Below are positions 49,428-60,723 of a stretch of 64,000 bases of DNA, in pieces. The position numbers and the translations under genes are program-made. The stretch's first letter is position 1, and each line of letters starts with the position of its first letter. The stretch lies in assembly GCF_900107245.1 (NCBI RefSeq), contig NZ_FNPG01000018.1:1-64000 (forward strand), written 5' to 3'. Below the pieces are notes generated by a model. That model was not told the DNA's origin. It worked only from the letters and a program-made list of their open reading frames with translations, and ran no database searches. The DNA is from Lachnobacterium bovis DSM 14045. Lineage in GTDB: Bacteria; Bacillota; Clostridia; Lachnospirales; Lachnospiraceae.

Positions 49428-51011
49428 CTACTTCTGGGAACCGTTCGGAGTAGAACTAGTGTTCTGACTCTTTAAAGTAGGGAACAATAATACATCTCTA
49501 ATTGCCTGAGAATCTGTTAACAACATAACTAATCTATCAATACCATATCCGATACCGCCTGTTGGAGGCATACCAATTGATAATGCATTTAAGAAATCTT
49601 CATCTGTATGATTAGCTTCTTCATCACCTGCTGCAAAAGCTTCTTCTTGAGCCTCAAAACGTTCTCTTTGATCAATTGGATCATTTAACTCTGAATATGC
49701 ATTACACATTTCCCATGTGTTAATAAATAATTCGAAACGTTCTACTTTTGTAGGATCTTCTGGTTTCTTCTTTGTCAATGGCGAAATTGCAAGTGGGTGA
49801 TCCATTACAAATGTAGGCTGAATTAATTGTTTTTCACAGAATTCTTCGAAGAATAAGTTTACAATATCACCTTTAGTATGACGCTCTTCAAATTCTACAT
49901 TGTGTTCTTTTGCAAGTTCTTTTGCTTCTTCATCTGTTTCAACTGCATCAAAATCAACTCCTGTATATTTTTTGATACAATCAATCATTGTAATTCTTTC
50001 AAATGGTTTACCAAAATCAATTTCGATTCCGTTATATGAAATCTTAGTAGAACCACAAACTTTTTCTGCTAAGTAGCGGAACATAGACTCTGTAAGTTCC
50101 ATCATTCCGTAGTAATCTGTATATGCTTGGTATAATTCCATTAATGTAAACTCTGGGTTATGACGTGTATCAACACCTTCGTTACGGAATACTCTACCAA
50201 TCTCATAAACTCTTTCTAAACCACCAACGATTAATCTCTTTAAGTACAACTCTAATGAAATACGTAATTTAACATCTTCATCTAATGAATTGTAGTGTGT
50301 TTCGAAAGGTCTAGCAGCTGCACCACCTGCATTGTGAACAAGCATTGGTGTCTCTACTTCCATGAAGTCTCTACCATCTAAGAAATTACGAATCTCTTTG
50401 ATGATTTTAGATCTCTTAATAAAAGTCTCTTTTACTTCTGGATTCATTACTAAATCAACATATCTCTGACGATATCTGATATCTGTATCTGTTAAACCAT
50501 GGAATTTCTCTGGTAAAATCTGTAAACTCTTTGATAAAAGAGTAACTTCTTTAGCATGAATTGAGACTTCACCTGTTTTAGTTTTGAATACAAAACCTCT
50601 AACACCGATGATATCACCAACATCATATTTCTTGAAATCTTTATATGTATCTTCTCCGATGTCGTTTCTTGTAACGTAAATCTGGATATCACCTTTTAAA
50701 TCACGAACATTTGCAAAAGATGCTTTACCCATTACACGTTTGAACATCATACGTCCTGCGATTGATACAAGTTTTCCTTCTGGAAAATCTTCTACAGGTA
50801 CAACAATGCTCTTACCATTTTCATCTACTGGTGCTTCAAAATGTAATTCTTCATAGTTTTCTTTAACATCTACTGAATGATGTGTTACATCGTATTTTGT
50901 TATTTCGAAAGGGTTTAATCCTCTTTCCTGTAAATCTTTTAACTTATCGCGACGAACCTGTAATAATTGATTAATATCCTGTCCGCCTTGTCCATTATTC
51001 TGCTGGGCCAT
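49428..51011 (-). CDS. lysS: Lysyl-tRNA synthetase, C-terminus replaced by element DNA
   Basis: A 527-residue class II lysyl-tRNA synthetase. The OB-fold anticodon domain occupies about 60-170; motif 2 [20 protein letters not shown] near 270; motif 3 [22 protein letters not shown] near 490 (shown in parts). The final residues after DVLLFPT are [15 protein letters not shown], from the integrated element, where the original was MKQLDK. The active site is untouched, so the enzyme should work. It charges tRNA-Lys for translation. Its promoter lies upstream and it is followed in the element by a terminator. Confidence 0.97.
   Translation of the reverse strand: MAQQNNGQGGQDINQLLQVRRDKLKDLQERGLNPFEITKYDVTHHSVDVKENYEELHFEAPVDENGKSIVVPVEDFPEGKLVSIAGRMMFKRVMGKASFANVRDLKGDIQIYVTRNDIGEDTYKDFKKYDVGDIIGVRGFVFKTKTGEVSIHAKEVTLLSKSLQILPEKFHGLTDTDIRYRQRYVDLVMNPEVKETFIKRSKIIKEIRNFLDGRDFMEVETPMLVHNAGGAAARPFETHYNSLDEDVKLRISLELYLKRLIVGGLERVYEIGRVFRNEGVDTRHNPEFTLMELYQAYTDYYGMMELTESMFRYLAEKVCGSTKISYNGIEIDFGKPFERITMIDCIKKYTGVDFDAVETDEEAKELAKEHNVEFEERHTKGDIVNLFFEEFCEKQLIQPTFVMDHPLAISPLTKKKPEDPTKVERFELFINTWEMCNAYSELNDPIDQRERFEAQEEAFAAGDEEANHTDEDFLNALSIGMPPTGGIGYGIDRLVMLLTDSQAIRDVLLFPTLKSQNTSSTPNGSQK
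49477..49487. repeat. attR core repeat (GTAGGGAACAA)
   Basis: Eleven bases identical to 550-560, within the last codons of lysS. Confidence 0.85.
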
Positions 51012-51051
51012 ATTTTCCTCCGCTTTCTTAGCAGAATTTAATCTGCGTTAT

Positions 51052-51531
51052 TTACATTGAACGCTGAATTTCTAGTACTTTGTACTTTAACTCTCCAGCC
51101 TGTGTTTCTACTGTTACTGTATCGCCAACTTTATGTCCAAGTAGTGCTTTTCCTACAGGTGACTCGTTAGAGATTTTTCCTTTTAAGCTGTTTGTTTCTG
51201 TTGAACCAACAATTTTATATTCAAGTTCTTCATCAAATTCACAATCTAAGATTCTAACTTTACACCCGATATTTACTTTATCTGTATCAGCTTCTTCTTC
51301 AACAACTACTTCTGCATTCTTAAGGATTTTCTCGATTTCCTCAATACGAGCCTCGATATCACGCTGCTCATCTTTAGCAGCATCATATTCAGCATTCTCG
51401 GATAAGTCGCCTTGTTCACGAGCTTCCTTAATTTTCTGTGCTACTTCTTTACGTTTTACAACTTTTAAATCTTGGAGTTCATCTTCAAGTTTTTTGAGAC
51501 CCTGGTAGGTCAAAATATTTTTCTTATCCAT
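51052..51531 (-). CDS. greA: Transcription elongation factor GreA
   Basis: A 159-residue GreA that rescues backtracked RNA polymerase. The N-terminal coiled coil holds LTYQGLKKLEDELQDLK and the acidic tip region REQGDLSENAEYDAAKDEQ; the C-terminal FKBP-like domain contains VGCKVRILD and SPVGKALLGHKVGD. Start at 51,531 (MDKKNILTY) follows AGAAGGG; the longer frame is not needed. It precedes lysS in the same direction, the usual clostridial pairing. Confidence 0.97.
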   Translation of the reverse strand: MDKKNILTYQGLKKLEDELQDLKVVKRKEVAQKIKEAREQGDLSENAEYDAAKDEQRDIEARIEEIEKILKNAEVVVEEEADTDKVNIGCKVRILDCEFDEELEYKIVGSTETNSLKGKISNESPVGKALLGHKVGDTVTVETQAGELKYKVLEIQRSM

Positions 51532-51647
51532 ACGTTTTACCCTTCTTTTATTATATAATGTACCTATTTTAACTAGATTATTGTATATTATTATTATGTC
51601 AATGTCAAGCAAACTAGGGCTTTGTTTTTCCTAATAATTTCAACATT

Positions 51648-52640
51648 TTAAACATTTTTATTATAGATTTCGTGGTCTAATAATTCTTGCATATCTTCAT
51701 ATGACTCTACTTCATTAAATTTAACTCTAAGTTTTGATGAATTATGATATCCTGCAGTATACCATGCTGCATGTTTACGCATTTCTCTTACACCTGTATA
51801 CTCACCTTTGAAATCAATCATCATTTTTCCATGTCGCAAAATCATATCGGCCACTTCTTCAAGCGATGGCTTTGCTAAATGCTCACCTGTTTCAAAATAG
51901 TGTAAAATCTGTTTGAAAATCCATGGATTTCCCTGAGCACCTCTTGCAATCATAAAACCATCACAATTGGTTTGCTCTTTCATTGCTATTACATCTTCTG
52001 CTGTCAACAAATCTCCATTTCCTATTACAGGAATAGATACTGCTTCTTTAACCTGACGTATTATATCCCAATCAGCTTTTCCAGAATAATACTGTTCTCT
52101 TGTCCTTCCATGAACTGCCACTGCTGCTGCACCTGATGATTCTGCGATTTTTGCAATTTCGACTGCATTAATATGATCATTATCAAATCCTTTTCTAAAC
52201 TTGACAGTAACTGGTTTTTTAGTTGCTTTTACAACTTTTTCAATTATCTCTCCAACTAATTTTGGATTTTTCATCAAAGCTGAACCCTCACCATTATTTA
52301 CAATTTTAGGCACCGGACAACCCATATTTATATCCAAAATATCATAAGGTCTATCTTCAATTTCCTTTGCTATTTGAGCCATGATATCAGGATCTGACCC
52401 AAACAATTGTAATGAAACTGGCTTTTCTCTTTCATCAATCGCCAACAATGATTGTGTATTTTTATTTTTATATAATATTGCTTTAGCACTAATCATTTCC
52501 ATGCACAATAGACCTGCGCCCTGTTCTTTGCATAACAAACGAAATGGCAGGTCTGTTACTCCTGCCATTGGTGCTAAAATCAAATTGTTAGGTAATGTAA
52601 CATCACCTATTTTTAATTTTGTAATTTGATTATTATTCAT
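51648..52640 (-). CDS. dusB: tRNA-dihydrouridine synthase DusB
   Basis: A 330-residue FMN enzyme that reduces uridines in tRNA. LAPMAGVTDLPFRLLCKEQG at the N-terminus, DINMGCPVPKIVNNGEGSAL with the catalytic Cys, KFRKGFD, VHGRTREQYYSG and GNGDLLTAEDV follow the family order on a TIM barrel. Located between greA and coaX in one direction, as often in Lachnospiraceae. Confidence 0.95.
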   Translation of the reverse strand: MNNNQITKLKIGDVTLPNNLILAPMAGVTDLPFRLLCKEQGAGLLCMEMISAKAILYKNKNTQSLLAIDEREKPVSLQLFGSDPDIMAQIAKEIEDRPYDILDINMGCPVPKIVNNGEGSALMKNPKLVGEIIEKVVKATKKPVTVKFRKGFDNDHINAVEIAKIAESSGAAAVAVHGRTREQYYSGKADWDIIRQVKEAVSIPVIGNGDLLTAEDVIAMKEQTNCDGFMIARGAQGNPWIFKQILHYFETGEHLAKPSLEEVADMILRHGKMMIDFKGEYTGVREMRKHAAWYTAGYHNSSKLRVKFNEVESYEDMQELLDHEIYNKNV

Positions 52641-52728
52641 GTGTGTTTCTATCTTTCTTATATTTTATATATCTTTTTATATGATTTTTGTTCATATATT
52701 TTCTTTTGTATATTCTAAAAATACTTTT

Positions 52729-53514
52729 TTATTTGTTTTTTCTATTTTGTTTTTTATAAACTCTATAGATTCCTTCAAGCGTCAAATTTGGATTATATAT
52801 ATCTATGCTATCAGTTTCTTCGGCTATTATTCTGCCAAGTCCACCTGTTGCAACAACTTTTATATTATCCATTTTGGCTTCTTCTTTCATCTTTTTAACG
52901 ATGTATTCTGTCTGACCTATTTGTCCGAATACAAGACCAGCTTGCATACTTGAAATTGTCTCTTTTGCCATAATTGAGTTTGGTTTTTTTATCTCAATTT
53001 CAGGTAACTTTGCAGCTTCCTCCCACAAAGCTTGTGCCGATATTCTAATACCAGGCGCTGTTACAGCACACAAAAATGCTCCGTCTTCATCAACAAGATC
53101 ATATGTTGTTGCCGTACCAAAATCAAGCACTAAAACAGGACCACCGTATATTTCATACGCTGCAACCGCATCTACAATTCTATCTGCACCTATTTGCTGT
53201 GGATTAGCTGTTACAATTCTAATTCCTGTTTTAATTCCTGCTTCCACTACTATCGGCTTAATATCAAAATACTTTATAAATGCCCCCTCTAATGAATGCA
53301 TAACTTTAGGCACTACTGAACAAATTATAGCGTCTTTTATTTCCTTAACTGATATTCTGTTCTTTTCTAATAATGTTGCTAAAACCATTGCATACTCGTC
53401 GGATGTTCGTGGCATTTTAGTTGTTATTCTAAAGCTTGCCTCCATTTTGTCTCTTCTACAGTCAAAAACCCCTACTGTAATGTTAGTATTACCGACATCT
53501 ATTGCTAAAACCAT
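52729..53514 (-). CDS. coaX: Type III pantothenate kinase
   Basis: A 261-residue kinase for the first step of CoA synthesis. The ASKHA-fold phosphate loop [18 protein letters not shown] starts the protein; [20 protein letters not shown] and [20 protein letters not shown] hold the ADRIVD and GTATT motifs; [14 protein letters not shown] is near the end. Four bases after the DUF6145-like gene. Typical length. Confidence 0.96.
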   Translation of the reverse strand: MVLAIDVGNTNITVGVFDCRRDKMEASFRITTKMPRTSDEYAMVLATLLEKNRISVKEIKDAIICSVVPKVMHSLEGAFIKYFDIKPIVVEAGIKTGIRIVTANPQQIGADRIVDAVAAYEIYGGPVLVLDFGTATTYDLVDEDGAFLCAVTAPGIRISAQALWEEAAKLPEIEIKKPNSIMAKETISSMQAGLVFGQIGQTEYIVKKMKEEAKMDNIKVVATGGLGRIIAEETDSIDIYNPNLTLEGIYRVYKKQNRKNK

Positions 53515-53517
53515 TTC

Positions 53518-53886
53518 TTATTCCTCCTGGTCGAAGCCCTCTCCTAAGAATAAAATTCTATGATAGAGTTCAACGGACTCCAACAATTCCACTTTCGTTT
53601 TTTGTAATTGTTTTATTTTAAGGATGCTTCCAATATCATCATATAATAAATCTCCCTCTTTTGATGATGTTTTGAATTCCAGATTTCCTTTTTCATCAAA
53701 AACTAATTGTAAAATCCCACCTATTTCTTCGGTGTATAAAACACACATGATTCTTAGTTCTTCTTTTATAGAATCTGGTAGCCCCATAAAATTCTCATTT
53801 AAATAATATTTTTTGTTGTATGCACTTGCACCGCAAAGTACAACTTCGTCTTTAGTATCTTCTATGTTGTTTTTAGACATATCCAT
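53518..53886 (-). CDS. DUF6145-like conserved protein
   Basis: A 122-residue acidic soluble protein: VVLCGASAYNKKYYLNENF, LRIMCVLYTEEIGGILQLVF and DLLYDDIGSILKIKQLQ match the DUF6145 pattern as I recall it, found beside birA and coaX in Lachnospiraceae. It overlaps the birA end by 14 bases. Start could be 53,886 or 53,880. Function unknown. Confidence 0.78.
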   Translation of the reverse strand: MDMSKNNIEDTKDEVVLCGASAYNKKYYLNENFMGLPDSIKEELRIMCVLYTEEIGGILQLVFDEKGNLEFKTSSKEGDLLYDDIGSILKIKQLQKTKVELLESVELYHRILFLGEGFDQEE

Positions 53887-54853
53887 ACATTCCTCTCACT
53901 GATACTTCGCCACTTGCTACGTGACGTATTTTATTATTTATTTCAACAATGAGCTCGCCCGTATTAGTAATCCCTCTTGAAATACCTTCGTATGGTTCCT
54001 TAGGATCTAAAACTTTTACTTCTTTATCTAAGTTAATCAGTTTTTTATTATAAACGTCTTGCACATTGCTCAAATCATTTGTCTCTAAAAAAGCATTATA
54101 GTATTTTTCAAAATAAAACAAAACTCGTTCAATGATAACATCTCTATTTATTTTTCTATCCGTTTGGGTAAAAATAGAGCCTGCCACATCTTTTATTTCA
54201 TCTGGGAATGACTCATTATTAACGTTAATTCCAATTCCTACTACTATATTGTTGATATAATCTGCCTGAATACTCATCTCTGTTAGTATTCCACATATTT
54301 TTTTATCTCCTATAACAATATCGTTAGGCCATTTAATATTAGCTGGTACATCTACTATTTCTTCAATTGCATCTGATACTGCAAGTGCTGCTAAAAGTGT
54401 CAACATAGGTGCACAATATGGACTAAAATCCGGTTTCAAAATAAGTGTCATGAAAATCCCAACACCTTTTGGAGACTCAAAATTTCTGCCTCTTCTTCCA
54501 CGTCCTGATGATTGTGTATCTGCAATTACGACTGTACCATGTTCATAGCCTTTTTCTGCTAATTCTTTTGCCAATATATTCGTCGATGATATTTCGTCCT
54601 TATATACTATAGTTTTTCCAAATGTCTTACTTTTTATAAGACTTCCTACCGCAAAATCTGTAACTATATCCGGTGTACTCTTTAACATATACCCTCTTCT
54701 ACTTACTGCATCAATCTTATATCCGTACTCTCTTAACGTATTTATTTCATTGCATACGGTTGTTCTTGACACGTTTAATAATTCACTTAATTTCTGACCA
54801 GAAATATATTCATCATTTGCGTTTCTTAACATTCGTAATATTGCAGTTTTCAC
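53873..54853 (-). CDS. birA: Biotin protein ligase / biotin operon repressor
   Basis: A 326-residue BirA. N-terminal winged HTH (ISGQKLSELLNVSRTTVCNE), then the ligase domain with STNILAKELAEKGYEHGTVV, the adenylate loop SSGRGRRGRNFESPKGVG, KWPNDIVIGDKKICGILTE and a C-terminal SH3-like domain. It attaches biotin to carboxylases and may repress biotin genes. Five bases from argF. Confidence 0.96.
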   Translation of the reverse strand: MKTAILRMLRNANDEYISGQKLSELLNVSRTTVCNEINTLREYGYKIDAVSRRGYMLKSTPDIVTDFAVGSLIKSKTFGKTIVYKDEISSTNILAKELAEKGYEHGTVVIADTQSSGRGRRGRNFESPKGVGIFMTLILKPDFSPYCAPMLTLLAALAVSDAIEEIVDVPANIKWPNDIVIGDKKICGILTEMSIQADYINNIVVGIGINVNNESFPDEIKDVAGSIFTQTDRKINRDVIIERVLFYFEKYYNAFLETNDLSNVQDVYNKKLINLDKEVKVLDPKEPYEGISRGITNTGELIVEINNKIRHVASGEVSVRGMYGYV

Positions 54854-54858
54854 TTCTA

Positions 54859-55848
54859 TTAATCTCCTAATGTTGCTTTCATTATTGCTTTTATTGTGTG
54901 CATTCTGTTCTCAGCTTCATCAAAGACTACTGATTTTTCTCCTGTGAAAATCTCATCAGTAACTTCCATTTCTTTTAAGCCAAACTTCTCATAAACCTGT
55001 TGTCCAATTTTAGTATTAAGATCATGGAAAGCTGGTAAACAGTGCATAAATATTGCTGTATCTTTTGCATTTTCAAATGCTTTTTTATTTACTTGATAAG
55101 GTAATAAATCTTTTATTCTTTCTTCCCAAACTTCATCTGGTTCACCCATAGAAACCCATACGTCTGTATAGATTACATCTGCATCTTTTGTTGCCTCTTC
55201 TACAGAATCTGTCAATGTTATCTCGGCACCTGTTGTTTGTGCTACTTTTCTCGCGTACTCAACTAGCTTTTCTTCTGGGTAATATTTTGGATTAGTACAT
55301 GCAACAAAATCCATTCCTAATTTTGCACATGTAATCATCAAAGAATTTCCCATGTTGTATCTGGCATCTCCCATATAAACAAAACGAATTCCTTTTAATT
55401 TGCCAAATTTTTCTTTTATTGTCAACATATCTGCAATCATTTGTGTTGGATGAGATTCATTAGTCAAACCGTTCCATACTGGAACACCTGCATAAGTTGC
55501 TAAAGTCTCTACTATTTCTTGTTCAAAACCTCTGTATTCTATACCATCAAACATTCTGCCAAGAACCTGAGCTGTGTCAGCTATACTTTCTTTTTTTCCA
55601 ATTTGAGAACCTGATGGATCTAAGTATGTAACATTCATACCTAAATCATATGCTGCAACTTCAAACGAACATCGTGTTCTTGTTGATGTTTTTTCAAAAA
55701 TTAATGCTATATTCTTTCCTTCAAGATCATTATGTCTAATACCTTGTTTCTTTTTATCCTTTAGCTCTTTTGCCAAATCTATCAAATATAATATCTCTTC
55801 GGCACTTAAATCCATCATCTTCAAAAAATTTTTACCTTTTAAATTCAT
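54859..55848 (-). CDS. argF: Ornithine carbamoyltransferase
   Basis: A 329-residue catabolic or anabolic OTC making citrulline from ornithine and carbamoyl phosphate. The carbamoyl-phosphate motif [32 protein letters not shown], and [14 protein letters not shown] with the ornithine-binding Cys are present. The preceding 110 bases are AT-rich; a TAAATAAATTT-type run could be an arginine-repressor site, but I am not sure. First gene of the leftward birA-coaX group. Confidence 0.96.
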   Translation of the reverse strand: MNLKGKNFLKMMDLSAEEILYLIDLAKELKDKKKQGIRHNDLEGKNIALIFEKTSTRTRCSFEVAAYDLGMNVTYLDPSGSQIGKKESIADTAQVLGRMFDGIEYRGFEQEIVETLATYAGVPVWNGLTNESHPTQMIADMLTIKEKFGKLKGIRFVYMGDARYNMGNSLMITCAKLGMDFVACTNPKYYPEEKLVEYARKVAQTTGAEITLTDSVEEATKDADVIYTDVWVSMGEPDEVWEERIKDLLPYQVNKKAFENAKDTAIFMHCLPAFHDLNTKIGQQVYEKFGLKEMEVTDEIFTGEKSVVFDEAENRMHTIKAIMKATLGD

Positions 55849-55956
55849 AACAAATCCTCCGTAATATATTTATAAAATTTATTTAATCCCTTTTTTGTAA
55901 TAATAGTATTTTAACCCATGTACAAAATATTGGCAACCCTTCAAGAATTATCGCAT

Positions 55957-55999
55957 AAAAAAGGCACCTCACACTATTTAAAGTGCTCAGCGCCTTTTA
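55957..55999 (-). terminator. Terminator of the SleB-like hydrolase gene
   Basis: AAAAGGCGCTGAGCACT...AGTGTGAGGTGCCTTTTTT on the minus strand, with minor bulges. Confidence 0.8.
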
Positions 56000-56039
56000 A
56001 GAAATTATGCTTAAAGTTAAAAAACTAAATACCTATTTT

Positions 56040-57308
56040 TTAGAAGAATACCATTCCACCAATTACATGTCCACTGTATGAACTTGATGAAACATCACGG
56101 AAATTCTTCACTCCACCTACGTTATCTACACCACTTAATGCTTCTTGTGCTGCTCTAATTGATGTAGCGCTAGGTCCTTTTGCTAATGTTCTTTCTAATT
56201 TACCTGTCATAGCTGGTCCAAACTGACCTCTCTGATAAATTACACCATAAAGTGTACCATCAGCATATCCACTTTGTACTCTGTTGACTACAACTGCACC
56301 TACAGCTAATTGACACTCATATGATTCTCCACCGGCTTCACACTGAATAAGTGCTGCAAGTAATGTTACATCGTTAGAACTTGCTGCAAGTGATGATCCT
56401 TGTGTTCTTGCTGGAGCTGCCTTTTGGCTAGTTGCTTTTGGGCTAGATGACTCTTGTCTTACGGAATTATCAGCTTTTGCTTTTTTTGCTGCTGCTTCTT
56501 CCTCTTTTTTCTTTGCTTCTTCAGCTGCTCTTGCTGCTGCAGCTTCTTCTTCAAGAGTTATACCCACATTTGTTTTGATTTTTACATCAACAAATTGTTT
56601 ACTTACGAAATTTGTAGCATCGTTTACTTTTACAGCAACCCACTCATCATTTGTTTGAGTGCCTCTATCTACTTGAATGCTTTCGCCTGTTGCAAGTACT
56701 TTTGTAACTTCTGCGTTAGTATCTTGTGTAGAACGAACTCTAAGTCCTTCTGTTTTTGATATTGCTACTGTTTCGCAATTTTGTGAAGCATAGTTTAATG
56801 CATCTAAACCAAAGTAACACATATCGTTTCTAACGTATCCTTGTACATTACCAGAAGAAATCTTTGTCCATTGCTCTCCTTTTTCTACGACAGTTGCTTT
56901 GCTACCTTTATATAACTTTCCAACTACTTGTGCATCCTGGTTAGCATCTGCTCTAACCAATAAAAAATCTTCAACTTTTGGCATCAATGCGTCAGTCCAT
57001 TCTTTTTCTTCGTCTGACAATTTAAGCTCTTGTAATACGCCTTTAATTTTCTCGCCAACCGCTTCATATCCTTGCACTTTTATTGTTGCGTTTGTATCTT
57101 TCTTGTTTTCTAATGATGTTCTTGACACATTTAAGCCTTTACCTGCACGTCCTCTGTTTGATTCAGTGTATGCTACCGTAACAACTTTGTTGTTCTTATA
57201 TTTAGCTAATGTATCTTCTCCGTTGTTAGTCATTGCTGCGACTGTAGTCATAACACAAAGTGAACTAAGTACTGTCATACTACCTATCACTTTTTTGTTA
57301 AACCTCAT
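56040..57308 (-). CDS. SH3-domain and SleB-like cell-wall hydrolase
   Basis: A 422-residue secreted protein. Signal peptide about 1-27 (VIGSMTVLSSLCVMTTVAAM), two bacterial SH3 domains (about 105-165, 175-235: VEDFLLVRADANQDAQVVGK and KTEGLRVRSTQDTNAEVTK), an Ala/Lys/Glu-rich linker, and a C-terminal SleB/hydrolase-2 domain (LLAALIQCEAGGESYECQLA, VGAVVVNRVQSG, GQFGPAMTG). The catalytic Glu is in the CEAGGES motif. Probably a peptidoglycan hydrolase of growth or spore germination type. Confidence 0.9.
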   Translation of the reverse strand: MRFNKKVIGSMTVLSSLCVMTTVAAMTNNGEDTLAKYKNNKVVTVAYTESNRGRAGKGLNVSRTSLENKKDTNATIKVQGYEAVGEKIKGVLQELKLSDEEKEWTDALMPKVEDFLLVRADANQDAQVVGKLYKGSKATVVEKGEQWTKISSGNVQGYVRNDMCYFGLDALNYASQNCETVAISKTEGLRVRSTQDTNAEVTKVLATGESIQVDRGTQTNDEWVAVKVNDATNFVSKQFVDVKIKTNVGITLEEEAAAARAAEEAKKKEEEAAAKKAKADNSVRQESSSPKATSQKAAPARTQGSSLAASSNDVTLLAALIQCEAGGESYECQLAVGAVVVNRVQSGYADGTLYGVIYQRGQFGPAMTGKLERTLAKGPSATSIRAAQEALSGVDNVGGVKNFRDVSSSSYSGHVIGGMVFF

Positions 57309-57760
57309 AAAATTTTACCTCCATATGGTGTATATAGAATTTCAATTCTATTACACTAATATTTCGTTTTTGAATTTTGTATTTCATTTGTTACAAATTT
57401 ATTACTTGACACAGTATAGCAGACACTAATTTTTTTGTCAAATTGGTGGATATTTTTTCTTATGAATTTTCTTTAGGCTACTTAGAAATGCTTATTTTAT
57501 GGGATTTTTACGTCATTATTTTCATTTTGACCCCCTTGGAGCGGCAATTATATTGGGCAAATTGCACAAATAATTTTATAATCATTATAGTGTTACGCTT
57601 ATATGATGTTTGTAATATATTTGTAATATATTTTCCGCTATTTATCGCATATACACACAACTCTTAACTTAAATATATAATTTTTTTCTTATCGCCTTGA
57701 TGTTAGTTTAATCTAACTGTTTTTTTTAAAAAATGGGCTTATTTTTGTTGATTTTGTACA
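57309..57760. other. Intergenic region between the hydrolase and pgi
   Basis: Very AT-rich, no gene seen. It contains the hydrolase promoter area and the tandem motif TTGTAATATATT (around 57,613-57,635), nothing else I can name. Confidence 0.4.
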
Positions 57761-57812
57761 TAAAAAAAGGTTATAAGCTGTACTTTCAAACCTCTTATAA
57801 CCTTCTTTTTTA
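57761..57812. terminator. Terminator downstream of pgi
   Basis: GGTTATAAG...CTTATAACC stem with A- and T-runs on both sides. Confidence 0.85.
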
Positions 57813-57927
57813 AGCATTTATTTTATAAAATGCGTTGTTTTTGTACTTATATAGATACAATCCACATACAATATAAGTATTATTTTAATTACTTTTTCAA
57901 GTGTAATTCTATTGCACTATTTATATA

Positions 57928-59274
57928 TTAAAGTCTCTTTAATAATTCTTCTCTTTGTGCTTCGAAACCTGGTTTTCCAAGTAATGCAAACATGTTTTTC
58001 TTGTAACTCTCTACACCTGGTTGATTAAATGGGTTAACTCCTAATAAGTATCCGCTTACACCAACTGCAAATTCAAAGAAATAGAATAATTCTCCAAGAT
58101 AGAATTCATTCTGCTCTGGAATATTTACTAATAAGTTTGGTACATTTCCGTCTGTATGAGCTAAAATTGTACCATTCATAGCACTCTTATTTACGAAGTC
58201 CATGTTTTTTCCAGCTAAATAATTTAATCCGTCTAAATCGTCTTTATCTTCGTCGATTACAACTTCTCTACGTGATTCTTCTACATTTAAAACTGTTTCA
58301 AACATGATTCTAGAACCATCTTGTATGAATTGACCCATTGAATGAAGATCTGTTGTTAAATCAACAGAAGCTGGGAATAAACCTTTTTGATCTTTTCCTT
58401 CACTTTCACCATATAACTGTTTCCACCATTCAGATACATAATGGCAGCTTGGCTCATAATTTGCTAAAACTTCAACTGATTTACCTTTTCTTAATAAGAT
58501 ATTTCTGATAGCAGCATACTGTAATGAATCATTGTCTTTGAATTCTTTATTTAATGCAAGTTCTCTACCTGCTGCTGCACCTTCCATTAATTTATCAACA
58601 TCTGCTCCACTAACAGCGATTGGAAGTAAACCTACTGCTGTAAGAACTGAGAAACGTCCACCTACATCATCAGGTACTACGAATGTTTCATATCCTTCTG
58701 CTGTTGCAAGAGTCTTTAATGCTCCCTTAGCTTTATCTGTTGTAGCGTAGATACGTTTTGCAGCACCTTCTTTACCGTATTTTTTCTCAAGCATTTCTTT
58801 GAATACTCTAAATGCGATAGATGGTTCTGTTGTTGTACCAGATTTTGAAATAATATTTACAGAGAAATCTCTATCTCCGATTACATCGATAAGATCTCTT
58901 AAATATGTTCCACTAATACTGTTTCCTGCATAATAAATCTCAGGTGTTTTACGTTGTTCTTTTGTAATATTGTTATAGAAACCATGTCTTAAGAACTCGA
59001 TTGCAGCTCTTGCTCCTAAGTATGATCCACCAATACCGATAACTACAAATACTTCAGAATCTGACTGAATTTTTTTTGCAGCTTCTTTAATTCTAGAAAA
59101 CTCTTCTTTGTCGTACGCAACTGGTAAATCGATCCAACCTAAAAAATCATTTCCTGCGCCTGTTTTGTTAACTAATTGCTCTTTTGCGTCATTTACAAGT
59201 TTCTCCATGTATGAAACTTCTTCTGTACTAATGAAAGATGACGCTTTTGAATAATCAAATGTAATTTTACTCAT
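57928..59274 (-). CDS. pgi: Glucose-6-phosphate isomerase
   Basis: A 448-residue PGI of glycolysis and gluconeogenesis. Sugar-phosphate motifs: [50 protein letters not shown] with the family signature, and Glu in [10 protein letters not shown]; the final part [18 protein letters not shown] is conserved. Start at 59,274 (MSKITFDYS) follows AAAGGAG; the ATG at 59,331 gives an improbable extension. Confidence 0.96.
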   Translation of the reverse strand: MSKITFDYSKASSFISTEEVSYMEKLVNDAKEQLVNKTGAGNDFLGWIDLPVAYDKEEFSRIKEAAKKIQSDSEVFVVIGIGGSYLGARAAIEFLRHGFYNNITKEQRKTPEIYYAGNSISGTYLRDLIDVIGDRDFSVNIISKSGTTTEPSIAFRVFKEMLEKKYGKEGAAKRIYATTDKAKGALKTLATAEGYETFVVPDDVGGRFSVLTAVGLLPIAVSGADVDKLMEGAAAGRELALNKEFKDNDSLQYAAIRNILLRKGKSVEVLANYEPSCHYVSEWWKQLYGESEGKDQKGLFPASVDLTTDLHSMGQFIQDGSRIMFETVLNVEESRREVVIDEDKDDLDGLNYLAGKNMDFVNKSAMNGTILAHTDGNVPNLLVNIPEQNEFYLGELFYFFEFAVGVSGYLLGVNPFNQPGVESYKKNMFALLGKPGFEAQREELLKRL

Positions 59275-59453
59275 CTTTAAACACTCCTTTATTTGGTTGA
59301 CGAATTCGTATAAATTATAGCAATACTGCAACTTTTATTCAAGCTATACGCGAAATTTTATGAAAAATTCACTTTTATATTTGCTTATTTTTTACTAAAG
59401 TTGTAATATTAAATTTGCTAAAGCTTTTATATAGAAAGAAGAGGTTATAACAT

Positions 59454-60521
59454 ATGAAAAAAATTATTATGACAGGTGGCGGAACTGCTGGTCATGTTAC
59501 ACCTAATATAGCATTGATGCCAGCCTTAAAAGAAGCTGGTTACGACATATCTTATATTGGTTCATATAATGGTATGGAAAAAGGGTTAATCGAAGCTCAG
59601 GGGATTACATATTACGGAATTTCTTCTGGAAAACTACGTAGATATTTCGATTGGAAAAATTTTTCGGATCCTTTTAAAGTTTTAAAGGGATATTTTCAAG
59701 CTATTCACTTAATTCGTAAAATCAAACCAAACATTGTTTTTTCTAAAGGTGGATTTGTATCTGTTCCTGTTGTACTTGCTGCAAAATTCTGCAAAGTACC
59801 TGCAATTATTCATGAATCAGATATTACACCTGGTCTTGCAAACAGACTTGCAATACCTAGAGCAAAAAAAGTCTGTTGCAATTTTCCTGAAACAATGAAA
59901 TATTTACCTGAAAACAAAGCTGTTTTGACAGGTTCTCCTATTCGCTCAGAATTATTTGGCGGAGATTCTCAAAAAGCTATTGAATACTGTCATTTTACCA
60001 ATACTGACAAACCTATTCTTCTTATTGTAGGTGGAAGTTCTGGTTCAAAAGTAATAAATGAATCAGTTCGTAAGGTTTTACCTGAATTATTAGAAAAATT
60101 CAACGTAATTCACCTTTGTGGAAAAGGCAATCTGGATCCTTCATTAGATGGCTTAGTTGGTTATGCTCAGTTTGAATATGCTAATAAAGAACTAACTGAT
60201 ATGTTTGCTGCTGCCGATTTAGTTATTTCTCGTGCTGGTGCTAACTCAATCTGCGAACTTTTAGCTCTTCGCAAACCAAATATTTTGATTCCACTTTCAG
60301 CTGCTGCTAGCCGTGGTGATCAGATTTTAAATGCACAATCATTTAAACGCCAAGGTTTTTCGGTTGTTATTGAAGAAGAGTCTTTAAATGACAAATTACT
60401 TTTAGAAACTGTTAATTCTACATTTGCAAACAGGGAACAATATATAAACTCTATGGAATCAAGCGGACAAATTGATTCTATTGGCGCTATTATTTCTTTG
60501 ATAGAAGAAACAGCAAAATAA
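59454..60521 (+). CDS. murG: MurG N-acetylglucosaminyltransferase
   Basis: A 355-residue peripheral membrane enzyme making lipid II from lipid [19 protein letters not shown] at the N-terminus, [41 protein letters not shown] and the UDP-GlcNAc site [18 protein letters not shown] match the family in order. ATG follows AGAAGAGGTTATAACAT. Transcribed away from pgi. Confidence 0.96.
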   Translation: MKKIIMTGGGTAGHVTPNIALMPALKEAGYDISYIGSYNGMEKGLIEAQGITYYGISSGKLRRYFDWKNFSDPFKVLKGYFQAIHLIRKIKPNIVFSKGGFVSVPVVLAAKFCKVPAIIHESDITPGLANRLAIPRAKKVCCNFPETMKYLPENKAVLTGSPIRSELFGGDSQKAIEYCHFTNTDKPILLIVGGSSGSKVINESVRKVLPELLEKFNVIHLCGKGNLDPSLDGLVGYAQFEYANKELTDMFAAADLVISRAGANSICELLALRKPNILIPLSAAASRGDQILNAQSFKRQGFSVVIEEESLNDKLLLETVNSTFANREQYINSMESSGQIDSIGAIISLIEETAK

Positions 60522-60528
60522 ATTATTG

Positions 60529-60559
60529 AAGATGTATTTTTTATAAATACATCTTTTTT
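60529..60559. terminator. Terminator of murG
   Basis: AAGATGTATTT...AAATACATCTT followed by T7. Confidence 0.88.
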
Positions 60560-60723
60560 TATAATATTTTTATAAATAATTTCTTTTCTTTTATAAATGA
60601 ATCTTTTCTTTTATAGAATTTTAATTTTTGACCATCATTTTTTATCCCTTTTCACTCCGATAAATTAAGTATAACTTGTAGTATATCTCAAAGACGATTA
60701 TAAATTTTAAGGAGGAAATATAC

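Larger units (their letters stand above)
550..49487. mobile_element. Integrative and conjugative element in the 3' end of lysS
   Basis: The 11-bp sequence GTAGGGAACAA occurs at 550-560 and 49,477-49,487 and bounds a block with a tyrosine integrase at one end, a relaxase, VirB4, VirD4, further T4SS and Tad-pilus genes, RepA and ParAB. Outside the repeats are housekeeping genes. The left repeat lies inside codons for LFPTMKQLDK-stop, which is the expected LysS C-terminus, while the intact lysS runs through the right repeat into element DNA. The insertion therefore split lysS about ten codons from its end and supplied a replacement tail. About 48.9 kb. Six genes carry an in-frame TGA, so whether it is fully active depends on how those codons are read. 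Confidence 0.93.
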
